Origin: Collinsella sp. TM09-10AT
GTDB lineage: Bacteria; Actinomycetota; Coriobacteriia; Coriobacteriales; Coriobacteriaceae
DNA: 64,000 bases
NCBI RefSeq assembly: GCF_003436275.1
Contig: NZ_QSOP01000003.1
Coordinates: 1-64,000, forward strand
Reading direction: 5' to 3'
The translations under genes were made by a program, and so were the position numbers. The notes under the pieces were generated by a model that worked only from the letters and a program-made list of their open reading frames with translations, was not told the DNA's origin and did not search any database. The stretch's first letter is position 1; every line of letters starts with the position of its first letter. Below are positions 44,690 through 53,059 of this stretch, piece after piece.

Positions 44690-47600
44690 TCGTCGATGTC
44701 GAAACCGCCTTCCAGGATGAACTTCTTCAACAGTGCAGCCGCACGGGTGTTCACCTTGAACAGGGGAAGCGTCCTGCCTTCCTTCTGCTCAAAGAAGGCC
44801 TTGGCGCGCGCCTTGTCCACCGAGTCCTTCAAATCGTCGAAGCGTCCGAACTCGTTAATGTTCGATTCCGTCAGGTCAAGCGCAGCCATGGTGGCAAGAA
44901 GCCCGCCGTCTATGCCGAGCGCCTCGACGATTCGCTCGACTTGAGCGTTTTTCGCCTTGCGGGCATAGGACGTGATGTAATCCCTCAACGTCTTGCCATC
45001 TTCCAGGGCGACGTCCCCTCGCTCGACATCGTGAAGGAACAGCTCGGCGAAGCGCTGGTCATCCTGGCTTAGGGACGCGAACGATCGGTGGAGCTCCTCG
45101 CGCGCGGCGGCAAGACCCTCGTCATCCTGCTCAAGGCATTTCAGCCACTTCTCGAAGTTCGCGTTCATGTAGTCGCTGTCTATGAGCCCCGTGTCGATCT
45201 CGGTTATATGACCATCGAGCTCGTAGGGCGCCTCGGGCGCGTCGCCAGGCCCGTCCCCTCCTGCGAACAACTCCTTGTAGCGCTGCACGAGAATGAGATA
45301 GGTCCGCTCGTCGATGACCGGTTGCACGAAGAAGGACTTGCCCCTCGGCTCGCCTTCCTCCGGCTCCTCCTCAAACTCGTAGGTGTCCTGCTCCCATGTG
45401 AAGCCCTGCACCTTCGCGGCCTCAAGGAACTCGTTGAGCTCAACGAACTCCTTGGCGAACTTGCGCCTGGCTTCCTGCGATGCGGGGAGCCTGGAGAGGT
45501 CTCCTACGCCAGCTGCTTCGAAGACCATGAGTATCTCCCGAAGGCACGCGTCCATCAACGCGATATTCTCCGGTAGCTTCTGGACAAACATGTCGAGCGG
45601 TCGGTCTCCCGAATACAGCTTCACTGCCGCTTCGATATAGCCCTTCATGGTGTGGGGATGACGGTAATAGCGGATCGTGCCGAAGGGCTTGTCGGGGCCG
45701 AACAGGCGATTCGTACGGCTGAACGCCTGGATGATGCTCTCGTAGTCGATGACCTTGTCGAGGTAGAGCGTGTTGAGCCATTTGGAGTCGAAGCCCGTGA
45801 GCATCTGGTCCACTACGATGAGCAGGTCGATACGAGAGTCGCGGTTGGAGTCGACGTTGACGTAGGGCTTCTTGTGAGAAAGGCGCGCCGAGATGTCCTT
45901 CTTCATGGCGGGCCATGTAGGGATGGTGTACTCCTGGCCGTATGCCTTGTTGTAGTCTTCTATGAGCTCGACCAGGGCATCTTCCTTCACCGTAGAGCCG
46001 GCGCTGTTGTCAATGCTCGGGTCGAAAAGGGCGGTCACCTTCATCTGCGGGGCGCGTTCCTTGAAGGCTCGGTAATAGTCAATCGCCTCTGGAATGGAGC
46101 TCGTCGCCAAGATTGCATGGAACTTGTTGCCGTGGGAGAGCACCGGGAAACGGCGCAGGATATCCTCTACGACCTTTTCGTGGTGCGGAGTGTCGGGCCA
46201 GTATTGGGCGCGGGTGAGGAAATCCTCGATGCCCTTGATGCGGTTGCCGGCGCTGTCGACCATCGGTCCCATGGGGACCTTTGCCGAGTCCATATAGTAG
46301 TAGAAGACCTTGCTCTTTCGATCGTCGAAGATGGCTTCGGCTACTGTTGCGGCTTTCGCTTGCTCTAGGGCGACCGCCTCGCGCACGTCGTGGTCGTCGA
46401 AGGTCGTCACCATATATGGGTCGAAGCCCAGGACGTTGCCGTCGCGGATGCCGTCTGCGATGCTGTAACGGTGCAGACACTCGCCGAACACCATGGCGGT
46501 GGTGGAGCCCTTCTTCTGGTTCTCGTCGAGAATCGGCGTACCTGTGAAGCCGAAGAACAGCGCGTTGGGGAACGCGTGACGTATGTCCTGGAGCATCTCG
46601 CCGAAAGTGGAGCGGTGGCACTCGTCGATGACGAACACGATCCGTTTGGAAGCTAGGCGGTTGAGTTCCGCCTGGGTGATTCTGCCCTCGCCAGCCTTCA
46701 CGTTGCTCATCTTCTGGATAGAGGTCACGATGAGGCGGTTCTTGGGGTCGTCGCTCGCGAGCTTCGACTTCAGCACCTGCGTGTTCTCGGTCCCCTGCAC
46801 GTCGTCGGCGTCGTCTGCGAACGCGCGGTACTCGGAGAGCGACTGCGTGCCCAACTCGATGCGGTCCATGAGAAAGATCACCTTGTCGGCGTCGCGCGAG
46901 TCAGCTATGAGCTGGGCAGATTTGAAGCTCGTCATGGTCTTGCCGGAGCCGGTGGTATGCCATATGTAACCGCCGGGACGCCCCGGGGTACTGCTCTTGG
47001 GTCTCTCGTCCCATTTGCACCTGCGCACCTTGTCGGATATGGCGGCGGCCGCGTAGTACTGGTAGCTGCGCATGACCTTCAGGCAGCCGTCCGAGCTGTC
47101 GGCCACGGTGTAGAAGCCGATGAGCTGGTGCGCCATAGGAATGGAGAGCAGCGTGGAGGTGAATCGCTTCCATTCGTCGGCTCCAGGTTTGTCGCCCGCA
47201 CAGACGGGCTCGTTGTTGAAGTCCTCCCAGTGGAAGAAGAAGTTGGGGTTAAACGCACCCGCTCCGGGGTTGGCGAAGTACCGCGCCTCGTCAGGGGTCA
47301 TTCCCACGAAGATCTGCACCAGGCGGAAGAGTCCCGTGAACACACCTTCGTGCGCGTATTTTTCAATCTGGCCGGTTGCCTGGCTTACGGGCACGCCGCT
47401 GCGCTTAAGCTCGATATGGATGACGGGCATGCCGTTGATGAGCAGGCATAGATCACCGCGACGATCGTTAAGGATTTTGCTTTTAGCAGGATAAACCGGC
47501 TGTTGAGCAATCTGGTAGCGGCTCTGACCGGCTGCAATCTCCTGGCGATCGTAGATCTTTAGGCTCACCTCTCTGCCTAGATGAAGCACATCGTCGGGGT

Positions 47601-47886
47601 TGTCGCGTGTGATGGCAACGGTCTTCCCATTGATAAACCCGTTTAGCGCGAGCGGGGTCTTGAGCGTTTCGATTTGTTCGATGACCTGTGCCATCTCGCT
47701 CTGGGTGAGCGGACAGCCGTTCAGGCGGTCTATGTCGGCGTTGTTCTGGAACAGAATCTTCGCCCAGTTGTCGATGAGGTCCTGCTCGGTGGGATAGCGA
47801 AGCACACCTCCCGCATCGTCCCAGCCGTGCTGCTTCAGCACGGTTATGACCGCTTCTTCGAACGAAGCCTCTTTATCGAAAACCAT
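44686..47886 (-). CDS. hsdR: Type I restriction enzyme endonuclease/translocase subunit
   Basis: A 1066-residue restriction subunit. The N-terminal endonuclease domain has Asp in GDLCLLINGMP and the ExK motif in IHIELKRSG (residue ~180), followed by QxxxY-like QIEKYAH. The SF2 translocase has Walker A HTTGSGKTMTS (~330) and the DECH box VIDECHRSTFG (~430). A C-terminal domain binds the M2S core. The ATG at 47886 follows AGATAGG; a frame to 47934 is ignored. It is convergent with hsdM-hsdS and has the hsdS half-gene and recombinase downstream. It carries all key residues and should be active. Confidence 0.94.
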   Translation of the reverse strand: MVFDKEASFEEAVITVLKQHGWDDAGGVLRYPTEQDLIDNWAKILFQNNADIDRLNGCPLTQSEMAQVIEQIETLKTPLALNGFINGKTVAITRDNPDDVLHLGREVSLKIYDRQEIAAGQSRYQIAQQPVYPAKSKILNDRRGDLCLLINGMPVIHIELKRSGVPVSQATGQIEKYAHEGVFTGLFRLVQIFVGMTPDEARYFANPGAGAFNPNFFFHWEDFNNEPVCAGDKPGADEWKRFTSTLLSIPMAHQLIGFYTVADSSDGCLKVMRSYQYYAAAAISDKVRRCKWDERPKSSTPGRPGGYIWHTTGSGKTMTSFKSAQLIADSRDADKVIFLMDRIELGTQSLSEYRAFADDADDVQGTENTQVLKSKLASDDPKNRLIVTSIQKMSNVKAGEGRITQAELNRLASKRIVFVIDECHRSTFGEMLQDIRHAFPNALFFGFTGTPILDENQKKGSTTAMVFGECLHRYSIADGIRDGNVLGFDPYMVTTFDDHDVREAVALEQAKAATVAEAIFDDRKSKVFYYYMDSAKVPMGPMVDSAGNRIKGIEDFLTRAQYWPDTPHHEKVVEDILRRFPVLSHGNKFHAILATSSIPEAIDYYRAFKERAPQMKVTALFDPSIDNSAGSTVKEDALVELIEDYNKAYGQEYTIPTWPAMKKDISARLSHKKPYVNVDSNRDSRIDLLIVVDQMLTGFDSKWLNTLYLDKVIDYESIIQAFSRTNRLFGPDKPFGTIRYYRHPHTMKGYIEAAVKLYSGDRPLDMFVQKLPENIALMDACLREILMVFEAAGVGDLSRLPASQEARRKFAKEFVELNEFLEAAKVQGFTWEQDTYEFEEEPEEGEPRGKSFFVQPVIDERTYLILVQRYKELFAGGDGPGDAPEAPYELDGHITEIDTGLIDSDYMNANFEKWLKCLEQDDEGLAAAREELHRSFASLSQDDQRFAELFLHDVERGDVALEDGKTLRDYITSYARKAKNAQVERIVEALGIDGGLLATMAALDLTESNINEFGRFDDLKDSVDKARAKAFFEQKEGRTLPLFKVNTRAAALLKKFILEGGFDIDE

Positions 47887-48095
47887 AGCAAAACCTATCT
47901 GCACAATTGCAAAAAGCGCATTTAACTGTTCCAAACATTATAGGTCACGCGGCAATTTCCCCGGGATGGCTCAGGCCCATTACAGTCTGAAATAGGCCAT
48001 CGATAAATTTCGATGGCGAGCATTCGGCACATTGCCTACGTACGGGCAAGCCCCGAGGGGCCGCCAATCAGACGCCTCCGGATGGCCGTCTGCCC

Positions 48096-48830
48096 CTACC
48101 TCCCCTCCGCCTTAAGTCTCAATAGCAGGTCGCCCAGCTCGGGGCACTTGCTGGAAAGGCGCGTCTGGGATCGCTCGCCCATCCCCCACCGCTGGCGGAT
48201 CTCCTGGGCGTGCGGGCTCACACGGTAGTCCCCGTCCATCATCTGTTTGAGCAACTTGGCGGTTACGCGCGCATCGGCTAGGGCGCTGTGGGCGTGGCCC
48301 GTCGACTCGTCAAACTCGATGCCAAACCACGTTGCCGCGTCGCCCAGCGAGACGCACCCGTGGCTGCCCACGTCCATGATCGAGGTGTAAAACGCCTGCA
48401 AGTCAGCCCAGTCCGTCGGAAATGCGGCAAGGCCGATGTGTTTTGCCTGGCACTCGGTCAAAAGCTGTCGACAATCCGCCCCGCTCCAGCAAACCACCTG
48501 GGCGGAGTAGCGACCGATCCAATCGCTGAGCCTTTCGATCACCACATAGAGCGGATCGGCCATCGCGGTATCCACGGCCGATATCCCTGTGAGCTCGCGG
48601 ACGGGGAACGCAACGCCTTCGGTAAATTCTGTCTGCACAAACTGCGAGAACTCGCCTATAACGTTGCCGTGGTAATCGAGCTTGACGGCGCCAACCTCGA
48701 TAATCTCATTGCGCAGCCCACGTCGCTGGCGCTGCTTTGGCACCGGCGCAAACTCAAAGTCCAGCACAATCTGGCGCGCAAAGTTCGTCGTATCGATAGC
48801 CGAGATACACGGCGTCTTTTTGTCTGGCAC
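48096..48830 (-). CDS. DEDDh-family 3'-5' exonuclease
   Basis: A 244-residue exonuclease of the DnaQ/ExoIII superfamily. The DEDDh motifs are LDFEF (Asp, Glu; residue ~23), an Asp around VCWSGADCRQL, and GHAHSALADARVTAKLL (His and Asp; ~175). A C-terminal ~50 residues are basic. Related proteins process DNA or RNA 3' ends. It is not in an operon. It lies between hsdR and the second ATPase, so a role in DNA defence or repair is possible. Confidence 0.8.
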   Translation of the reverse strand: MPDKKTPCISAIDTTNFARQIVLDFEFAPVPKQRQRRGLRNEIIEVGAVKLDYHGNVIGEFSQFVQTEFTEGVAFPVRELTGISAVDTAMADPLYVVIERLSDWIGRYSAQVVCWSGADCRQLLTECQAKHIGLAAFPTDWADLQAFYTSIMDVGSHGCVSLGDAATWFGIEFDESTGHAHSALADARVTAKLLKQMMDGDYRVSPHAQEIRQRWGMGERSQTRLSSKCPELGDLLLRLKAEGR

Positions 48831-49286
48831 GGTCAGGGCCTTTCTCCGTCAACTGCCGCTCGTTTCATAGGCGGCTACATTGCCGTAAGAATAGGCGGTC
48901 GCGCGGACATAAAAGCGGGGCGCAATGCCATACGCCAGGCACACGCCATACAGACGGCCCCAAGGGAGTCGCCTGCTCTATTCAAATGCATAAAAAAGGT
49001 TTAGGCCCGGTGACTTGAATCAGCGGTCATCCCGGGCCCATCAGAGCTCACAGAGCTCTTGGTTGCTTTGGTCTTGCTCTTCACGGCGCTTATCGAACTT
49101 TCCGAGGCACTCAAGCAGCATTCGAAGCATAACAAGTCGCTGCCATTAAGGCACTGACCTCTTGACCAAGCAACGGCGCTGCCCAGCTCTTCACCACTTG
49201 GCTGCCGTCGACTTTATTCTATCCGCGAGCATCTGGTTTACCAAATGGATTTTCGGTAAAGGAAGCACGGCACGCCCGCAAAACCA
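48831..49286. other. 456-bp non-coding stretch
   Basis: No convincing gene. A stem GGCCCGG...CCCGGGCC at ~49003-49040, with a T run a few bases beyond the minus-strand end, may be a weak terminator. A 29-codon minus-strand open frame (49041-49130; charged, starts MLRMLLECLGKFDKRR) has no clear ribosome site and is listed only as possible. Confidence 0.4.
49041..49130 (-). CDS. Possible 29-residue small protein
   Basis: ATG at 49130 to TGA at 49041. The product is hydrophobic at the start then strongly charged (KFDKRREEQDQSNQELCEL). No ribosome-binding site is seen and the putative terminator lies just after the stop. It could be a remnant or chance open frame. Confidence 0.2.
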   Translation of the reverse strand: MLRMLLECLGKFDKRREEQDQSNQELCEL

Positions 49287-50582
49287 CTACGCCCCAAGTG
49301 CCGCCATGGGGATCACCGCCACGCCGTCGTCGCGTGTGTAGGCAATGCTCCCCTTTCCAACCACGACCGCCAAAAACGCCGGCGCGGCATTCTGGGCGGC
49401 AGGATTGGAGAGCACTTTCCTCTCCAGCGCCTTGAGATTTCTCGCTCCATCGTCTGCTTTCGCATCACTCAGCTTGACCTCGATGGCTCCCCAGCGCCCG
49501 TCGTGCTCAACGATCAGATCGACCTCAAGGCCCTTCTCATCTCGGAAATAATGGACACTGTTGTCGACACCGCCGTAGGTGGAAAGGAACACGCGCACGT
49601 CGCGCAGAACGAGGTTCTCAAAGAGCATCCCCAACGTTTGCATATCGCCAAGCAGCCGCTCAGGGGTAGCCCCCAGCAACGCCGCCGCAAGTGACGGGTC
49701 ACAGAAGTAGCGCTTGGGGCGCACGCGAACGCGGGCCTTCGAGCGCATGGGCGGCTCCCATCCGCACAGGTCCTCGGTCAGCTTGAGCCTGTTGAAGAGG
49801 TCCAAGTACGCAGCGATGGTCCTCTCGTCGGGGCCCGCCTCACCGTACGAGGCGTCCTTTATGAGCGTCTTGTACGTGACGGCCTGGCTCTCGTTCATGG
49901 CAAGAGCTCGCAAAAGGCCGTGTGCAAGCTCGGGCGACATGCCCTCATCCAGCACGTTAACGTCGAGCACCGAGTGCACGTACTGGCTTGCCGTCTCTCG
50001 CGCAAGCTCTTCCGAAAGCCCAAGGTTTGCAGGCCAACCGCCCCTGCAGCACCAGCGGGCGACGTCATCCACCGTGCTCTCGCGATGCTGAGGGGCAAAA
50101 CCCTCGCCCTTAAAGAGGCTTGCCAGTGACACGAGCGGCTCGCCGTCGCCCGACTCGCACAGGGCCATGGGGCGCATTGACAGACGGGCGATCCTACCCG
50201 TGCCGGAATGACGAACATGGCTGCGCTCCTCGCTTTTGAGCGCGGTCGAGCCCGTGAGCAAAAGTGTCCCGCGTTCGTTGCCGCTCGCGTCCACGAAGCG
50301 CCGAGCGGCATCCCAAACCTCGGGCACCTCCTGCCATTCATCGACCAGGTGTGGCGCATCGCCGATGAGCGCCAGGCTTGGGTCGACCTCTGCCGCCGCG
50401 CGCTGCGCAGGCTCATCGAGCCTGGAGACGCTCGCCGAGCGAGAGAGCGCCGTCCAGGTCTTGCCGCACCATTTGGGACCGTTGATCTCCACACAGCCAA
50501 ATGCCCGCATAAGGGTGTCGAGGCGCTCCTCTATGAGCCGGGGCCTATATCCCTTTTGGGTCAATCTCTTTGGTGCATCCAT
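49287..50582 (-). CDS. AAA ATPase with DUF4143-type C-terminal domain (ATPase 2)
   Basis: A 431-residue protein related in architecture to ATPase 1. Walker A is GPKWCGKTWTAL (residue ~36), and Walker B is probably HLVDEWQEVPEVW (~78). The TLLLTGST sensor-like motif follows. The C-terminal domain has GLEVDLIVEHDGRWGAIEVK, an Asp and E-x-K set as in PD-(D/E)XK folds. Function unknown. The start at 50582 follows GAGAGGGA. A 23-bp-period repeat array begins 34 bases upstream. Sequence identity with ATPase 1 is low, so it is not a recent duplicate. Confidence 0.83.
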   Translation of the reverse strand: MDAPKRLTQKGYRPRLIEERLDTLMRAFGCVEINGPKWCGKTWTALSRSASVSRLDEPAQRAAAEVDPSLALIGDAPHLVDEWQEVPEVWDAARRFVDASGNERGTLLLTGSTALKSEERSHVRHSGTGRIARLSMRPMALCESGDGEPLVSLASLFKGEGFAPQHRESTVDDVARWCCRGGWPANLGLSEELARETASQYVHSVLDVNVLDEGMSPELAHGLLRALAMNESQAVTYKTLIKDASYGEAGPDERTIAAYLDLFNRLKLTEDLCGWEPPMRSKARVRVRPKRYFCDPSLAAALLGATPERLLGDMQTLGMLFENLVLRDVRVFLSTYGGVDNSVHYFRDEKGLEVDLIVEHDGRWGAIEVKLSDAKADDGARNLKALERKVLSNPAAQNAAPAFLAVVVGKGSIAYTRDDGVAVIPMAALGA

Positions 50583-50615
50583 AGACGGCCGTCCCTCTCT
50601 ATCACGCGATATGTG

Positions 50616-50718
50616 AAATTACGCCATTCTCAATGCTGATTTTACGCTACATTCAATGTAGTTTTTACGCCATGGCAGATGCAGTTTTTACGCTATTTTC
50701 ATTGAAGGTTTTACGCTT
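50616..50718. repeat. 23-bp-period direct repeat array upstream of ATPase 2
   Basis: The motif (A/T)TTACGC(C/T) starts at 50618, 50641, 50664, 50687 and 50710, exactly 23 bp apart, five copies. A second, looser motif (CAATG or similar) lies about 10 bases later in several units. It lies directly before the ATPase 2 ribosome site, like the arrays at the other ATPases, but the sequence is different. Confidence 0.85.
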
Positions 50719-50787
50719 GGCATCCTTAGCGCGACACTCGCTCAACCCCTGACCACCGAATTGCCCGAATTCCGGGATGCTGCCTCC

Positions 50788-50823
50788 GCTCCAAACAAAA
50801 GGCCCCGGCTCGCGATGGAGCTG
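50788..50823. repeat. 36-bp direct repeat, copy 1
   Basis: Identical to 54559-54594. In copy 2 this sequence is the core of the terminator after xdh. Here the second arm is replaced by a different hairpin (50823-50857), so it is a broken terminator copy. Confidence 0.85.
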
Positions 50824-50857
50824 CCTCCCATTTCTTGAACATTAGAAATGGGAGGCT
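50823..50857. repeat. 13-bp perfect hairpin
   Basis: GCCTCCCATTTCT and AGAAATGGGAGGC with a loop of about 8 bases, next to the 36-bp repeat and before array A. It may mark an insertion point or serve as the ATPase 3 terminator. Confidence 0.6.
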
Positions 50858-50876
50858 TTCCACCCCATGCCTCTAT

Positions 50877-51120
50877 CGGAAACGGCATCCCGTCCTGAGC
50901 ATCGAATCCGGGACGTAGTTTCCGCATGCGGCCTCGTTAGGAAAGCATGTCCCACTCTGAGCGCTCATTCCGGGGTGCAATTTCCACCAGAGACGCCGCC
51001 GGGAAAGCGCATCCCGGTTTGGAGCCAAAATCTGGGACGCATCCCATTCTGAGGCATGATTCCGGGACGCAGCTTCCGTTTGAGGGCCGATCCGGAAAGC
51101 GCGTCCCATTCCGAGCATCA
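50877..51120. repeat. 62-bp tandem repeat array A
   Basis: Units of consensus GGAAAGCGCGTCCCA-(18-20 nt)-GGGACGCAGTTTCC start at 50878, 50940 and 51002, then 51094 after a partial duplication. Within and between units the GGAAA..GTCCC and GGGAC..TTTCC parts can pair. The period is not a multiple of three and no frame is kept, so it is not coding. Confidence 0.85.
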
Positions 51121-51149
51121 CATCAGAGCGCGCTTGGTTATCTCCGCCC

Positions 51150-52529
51150 TCACATCTCGGCAAAGGAGATCAACTTAACGTCTCCCCTGCTCTCCGCGGC
51201 ATCCCGACATCCCTGCGTAAAGCCGCTTTTTGAGAAAAGTGCATAGCTTTTTCGTTGCCGTCTAAAGAGCTCGCTTCGATGCACGAGCTTTTGCAGCACG
51301 TCTTCGCCTACCGGCTCATTGCGCCATTTGCACTCCGCAAACAGCGCAGTGCCCTCGCCATCGTCAACAATCAAGTCGATTTCTTCCTGCGTATGCGTGC
51401 GATTATCCGTCCCCCACCAGCGCCCGACGCTCGCCGGAACCACATCGAGCTGGCCCGCGCGCGCGAGTTCGTACACGTATTGTCTGCATATAAGCTCAAA
51501 GACCGTACCCATGTAATCCGATATGTGCGGCTCAATGCGCTTATACGCCATCTCAGCCATATCGTTTTGAATCGGCCCAATGTTCTGCGGAACAAACTTG
51601 TACCAGAACCTAAACATATGGTCGCTCAGCAGATACACGGCTCGCTTATTGCTCGTCTCGTTTAGGGGCAGCTCGCGCTCGACAATCCCAAGCGACGCTA
51701 GCTTATCCACATAGCTCTTTACGTTGCTCGCAGGGATTCCCGTAGAGCTCGCAATCTCCGAGATCTTCGAGCGCCCCTGAGCAATTGCTTGCACGATCGC
51801 ATCATATTGCTCGGGATTGCGGCACTCTTGCAATAGCAGGTTACTCGGCTCCTCAAAGAGATAGCCTGTAGGAGTAAGAAAAAGACGTTTGATGTTGTCC
51901 TTGAGCGGTGCGGCAGGATCGACTTTCTCGATATATGCGGGAATGCCGCCCGTCATGCCGTAGCAAACCGCTGCATCTTCGCGCTCCATGCCCTGCCACA
52001 GACCGAGGGTCGTCGTAAAATCGAGCGGCATGATCTTAAACTGAGCCGTACGCCTACCGTATAGCGGGCTCTCGTAGCCCAGCACCTGTTCTTCCATAAA
52101 CGAAAGAGACGACCCGCACAGGATAAGCATGAGCTTGGTCTTTTTGTACAAGTGATCGATCTTGTCTTGCAGCAACGAGCTGATCTCGGAATTTGATTGA
52201 GCGAGATAGGGATACTCGTCAATCACGACAATCAAACGTTCCGTGCGGGCCATGGTGGCCAATGCATCGAACGCCTCGTCAAAACTACGAAACGACACGC
52301 CTGCAGCACCAACCGAGCCTGCAAGTATCGCCTGGCTAAAGCCGTGCAGGTTTGCCTCTGCATTGGTACGACGTGCTTGAAAGTAAATAGCCTTCTTGCC
52401 TTGGATGAACTCCGTGATAAGGCGTGTTTTACCCACGCGACGGCGGCCGTAAATCACAGGCATCTCAAAGGAGCCCGTGCCATACAGTCGATTGAGCTCG
52501 GACATTTCCGCTGTTCTTCCGATAAACAT
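51150..52529 (-). CDS. ATPase of the ATPase_2/DUF234 type (ATPase 3)
   Basis: A 459-residue protein. Walker A is YGRRRVGKTRLI (residue ~27), Walker B is LIVVIDEYPYL (~105), and LILCGSSLSFM is a sensor-like strand. A central winged helix (SKISEIASSTGIPASNVKSYVDKL) is followed by the C-terminal DUF234 domain with EEIDLIVDDGEG and FAECKWRNEPVG, an Asp plus E-x-K pattern of a PD-(D/E)XK fold. Such ATPases are common in archaea and gut bacteria; their role is unknown. The start at 52529 follows GGAAGGA. A perfect 56-bp palindrome lies upstream. Confidence 0.85.
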   Translation of the reverse strand: MFIGRTAEMSELNRLYGTGSFEMPVIYGRRRVGKTRLITEFIQGKKAIYFQARRTNAEANLHGFSQAILAGSVGAAGVSFRSFDEAFDALATMARTERLIVVIDEYPYLAQSNSEISSLLQDKIDHLYKKTKLMLILCGSSLSFMEEQVLGYESPLYGRRTAQFKIMPLDFTTTLGLWQGMEREDAAVCYGMTGGIPAYIEKVDPAAPLKDNIKRLFLTPTGYLFEEPSNLLLQECRNPEQYDAIVQAIAQGRSKISEIASSTGIPASNVKSYVDKLASLGIVERELPLNETSNKRAVYLLSDHMFRFWYKFVPQNIGPIQNDMAEMAYKRIEPHISDYMGTVFELICRQYVYELARAGQLDVVPASVGRWWGTDNRTHTQEEIDLIVDDGEGTALFAECKWRNEPVGEDVLQKLVHRSELFRRQRKSYALFSKSGFTQGCRDAAESRGDVKLISFAEM

Positions 52530-52544
52530 AGGGCCATCCTTCCT

Positions 52545-52600
52545 TTACGTTATAGCTAGCTATATTATACCTTCCTATAATATAGCTAGCTATAACGTAA
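52545..52600. repeat. Perfect 56-bp palindrome upstream of ATPase 3
   Basis: The 25-base arms 52545-52569 and 52576-52600 are exact reverse complements around CCTTCC. Each arm contains tatagctagctata, itself a palindrome; these recur 30 bp apart (52551 and 52581). The element overlaps the presumed promoter and starts 16 bases before the ATPase 3 ATG. Confidence 0.95.
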
Positions 52601-52654
52601 TTCGACAAGCGGGCCACGCAAAAGGGACGTTACACCACCGCACGTGGACTGTTC

Positions 52655-52764
52655 CGGAAAATACATCCCACTCTGGGGCCGAAGTCTGGGACGCAGTTTC
52701 CGGTTGAGGGGCGTTCCGGAAAGCGCGTCCCATTCCGAGCGGCAATTCCGGATCACTGTTTCCG
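52655..52764. repeat. 62-bp tandem repeat array B
   Basis: Two units, at 52656 and 52718 (62 bp apart), of the same family and orientation as arrays A and C. The end of the second is diverged (gatcactgtttccg). Confidence 0.85.
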
Positions 52765-53059
52765 CAGATACAAGACGACAATCCGTCGCCCTTATCACAG
52801 GCCTTCAAACATACGATCCGGAAACGCAAAACAGCAGATAGAATGCTCTTTTTCAAATAAGTACACGTCCCGAAACTTACCAAGATTTCATATCTAGCTA
52901 CCGTTCAAGGTCGCCGATTACCGCCCACCGATTCGGATGTAAAAATGTCGCCGAAAACAGGCCATCTACCTGCATGGTTAGATTTTGGTCAGCTTTTGGT
53001 CAGCTGAGCGGCAAGTTCCAGCTGATACGTTTTTGCTACCCAAAAGGAGGCGGTAGCTC
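52765..53059. other. Non-coding stretch before the AbiEi-like gene
   Basis: No gene seen. It contains a tandem duplication of ttttggtcagc (52983-52993 and 52994-53004), about 55 bases before the next ATG, followed by CAGCTGA and a second GCTGA; a likely operator region. Confidence 0.4.

Noticed and set aside
49003..49040. tRNA or other stable RNA around the GC-rich stem
   Set aside because: No cloverleaf or known RNA fold could be drawn; a single stem with a distant T run is better read as a weak terminator.
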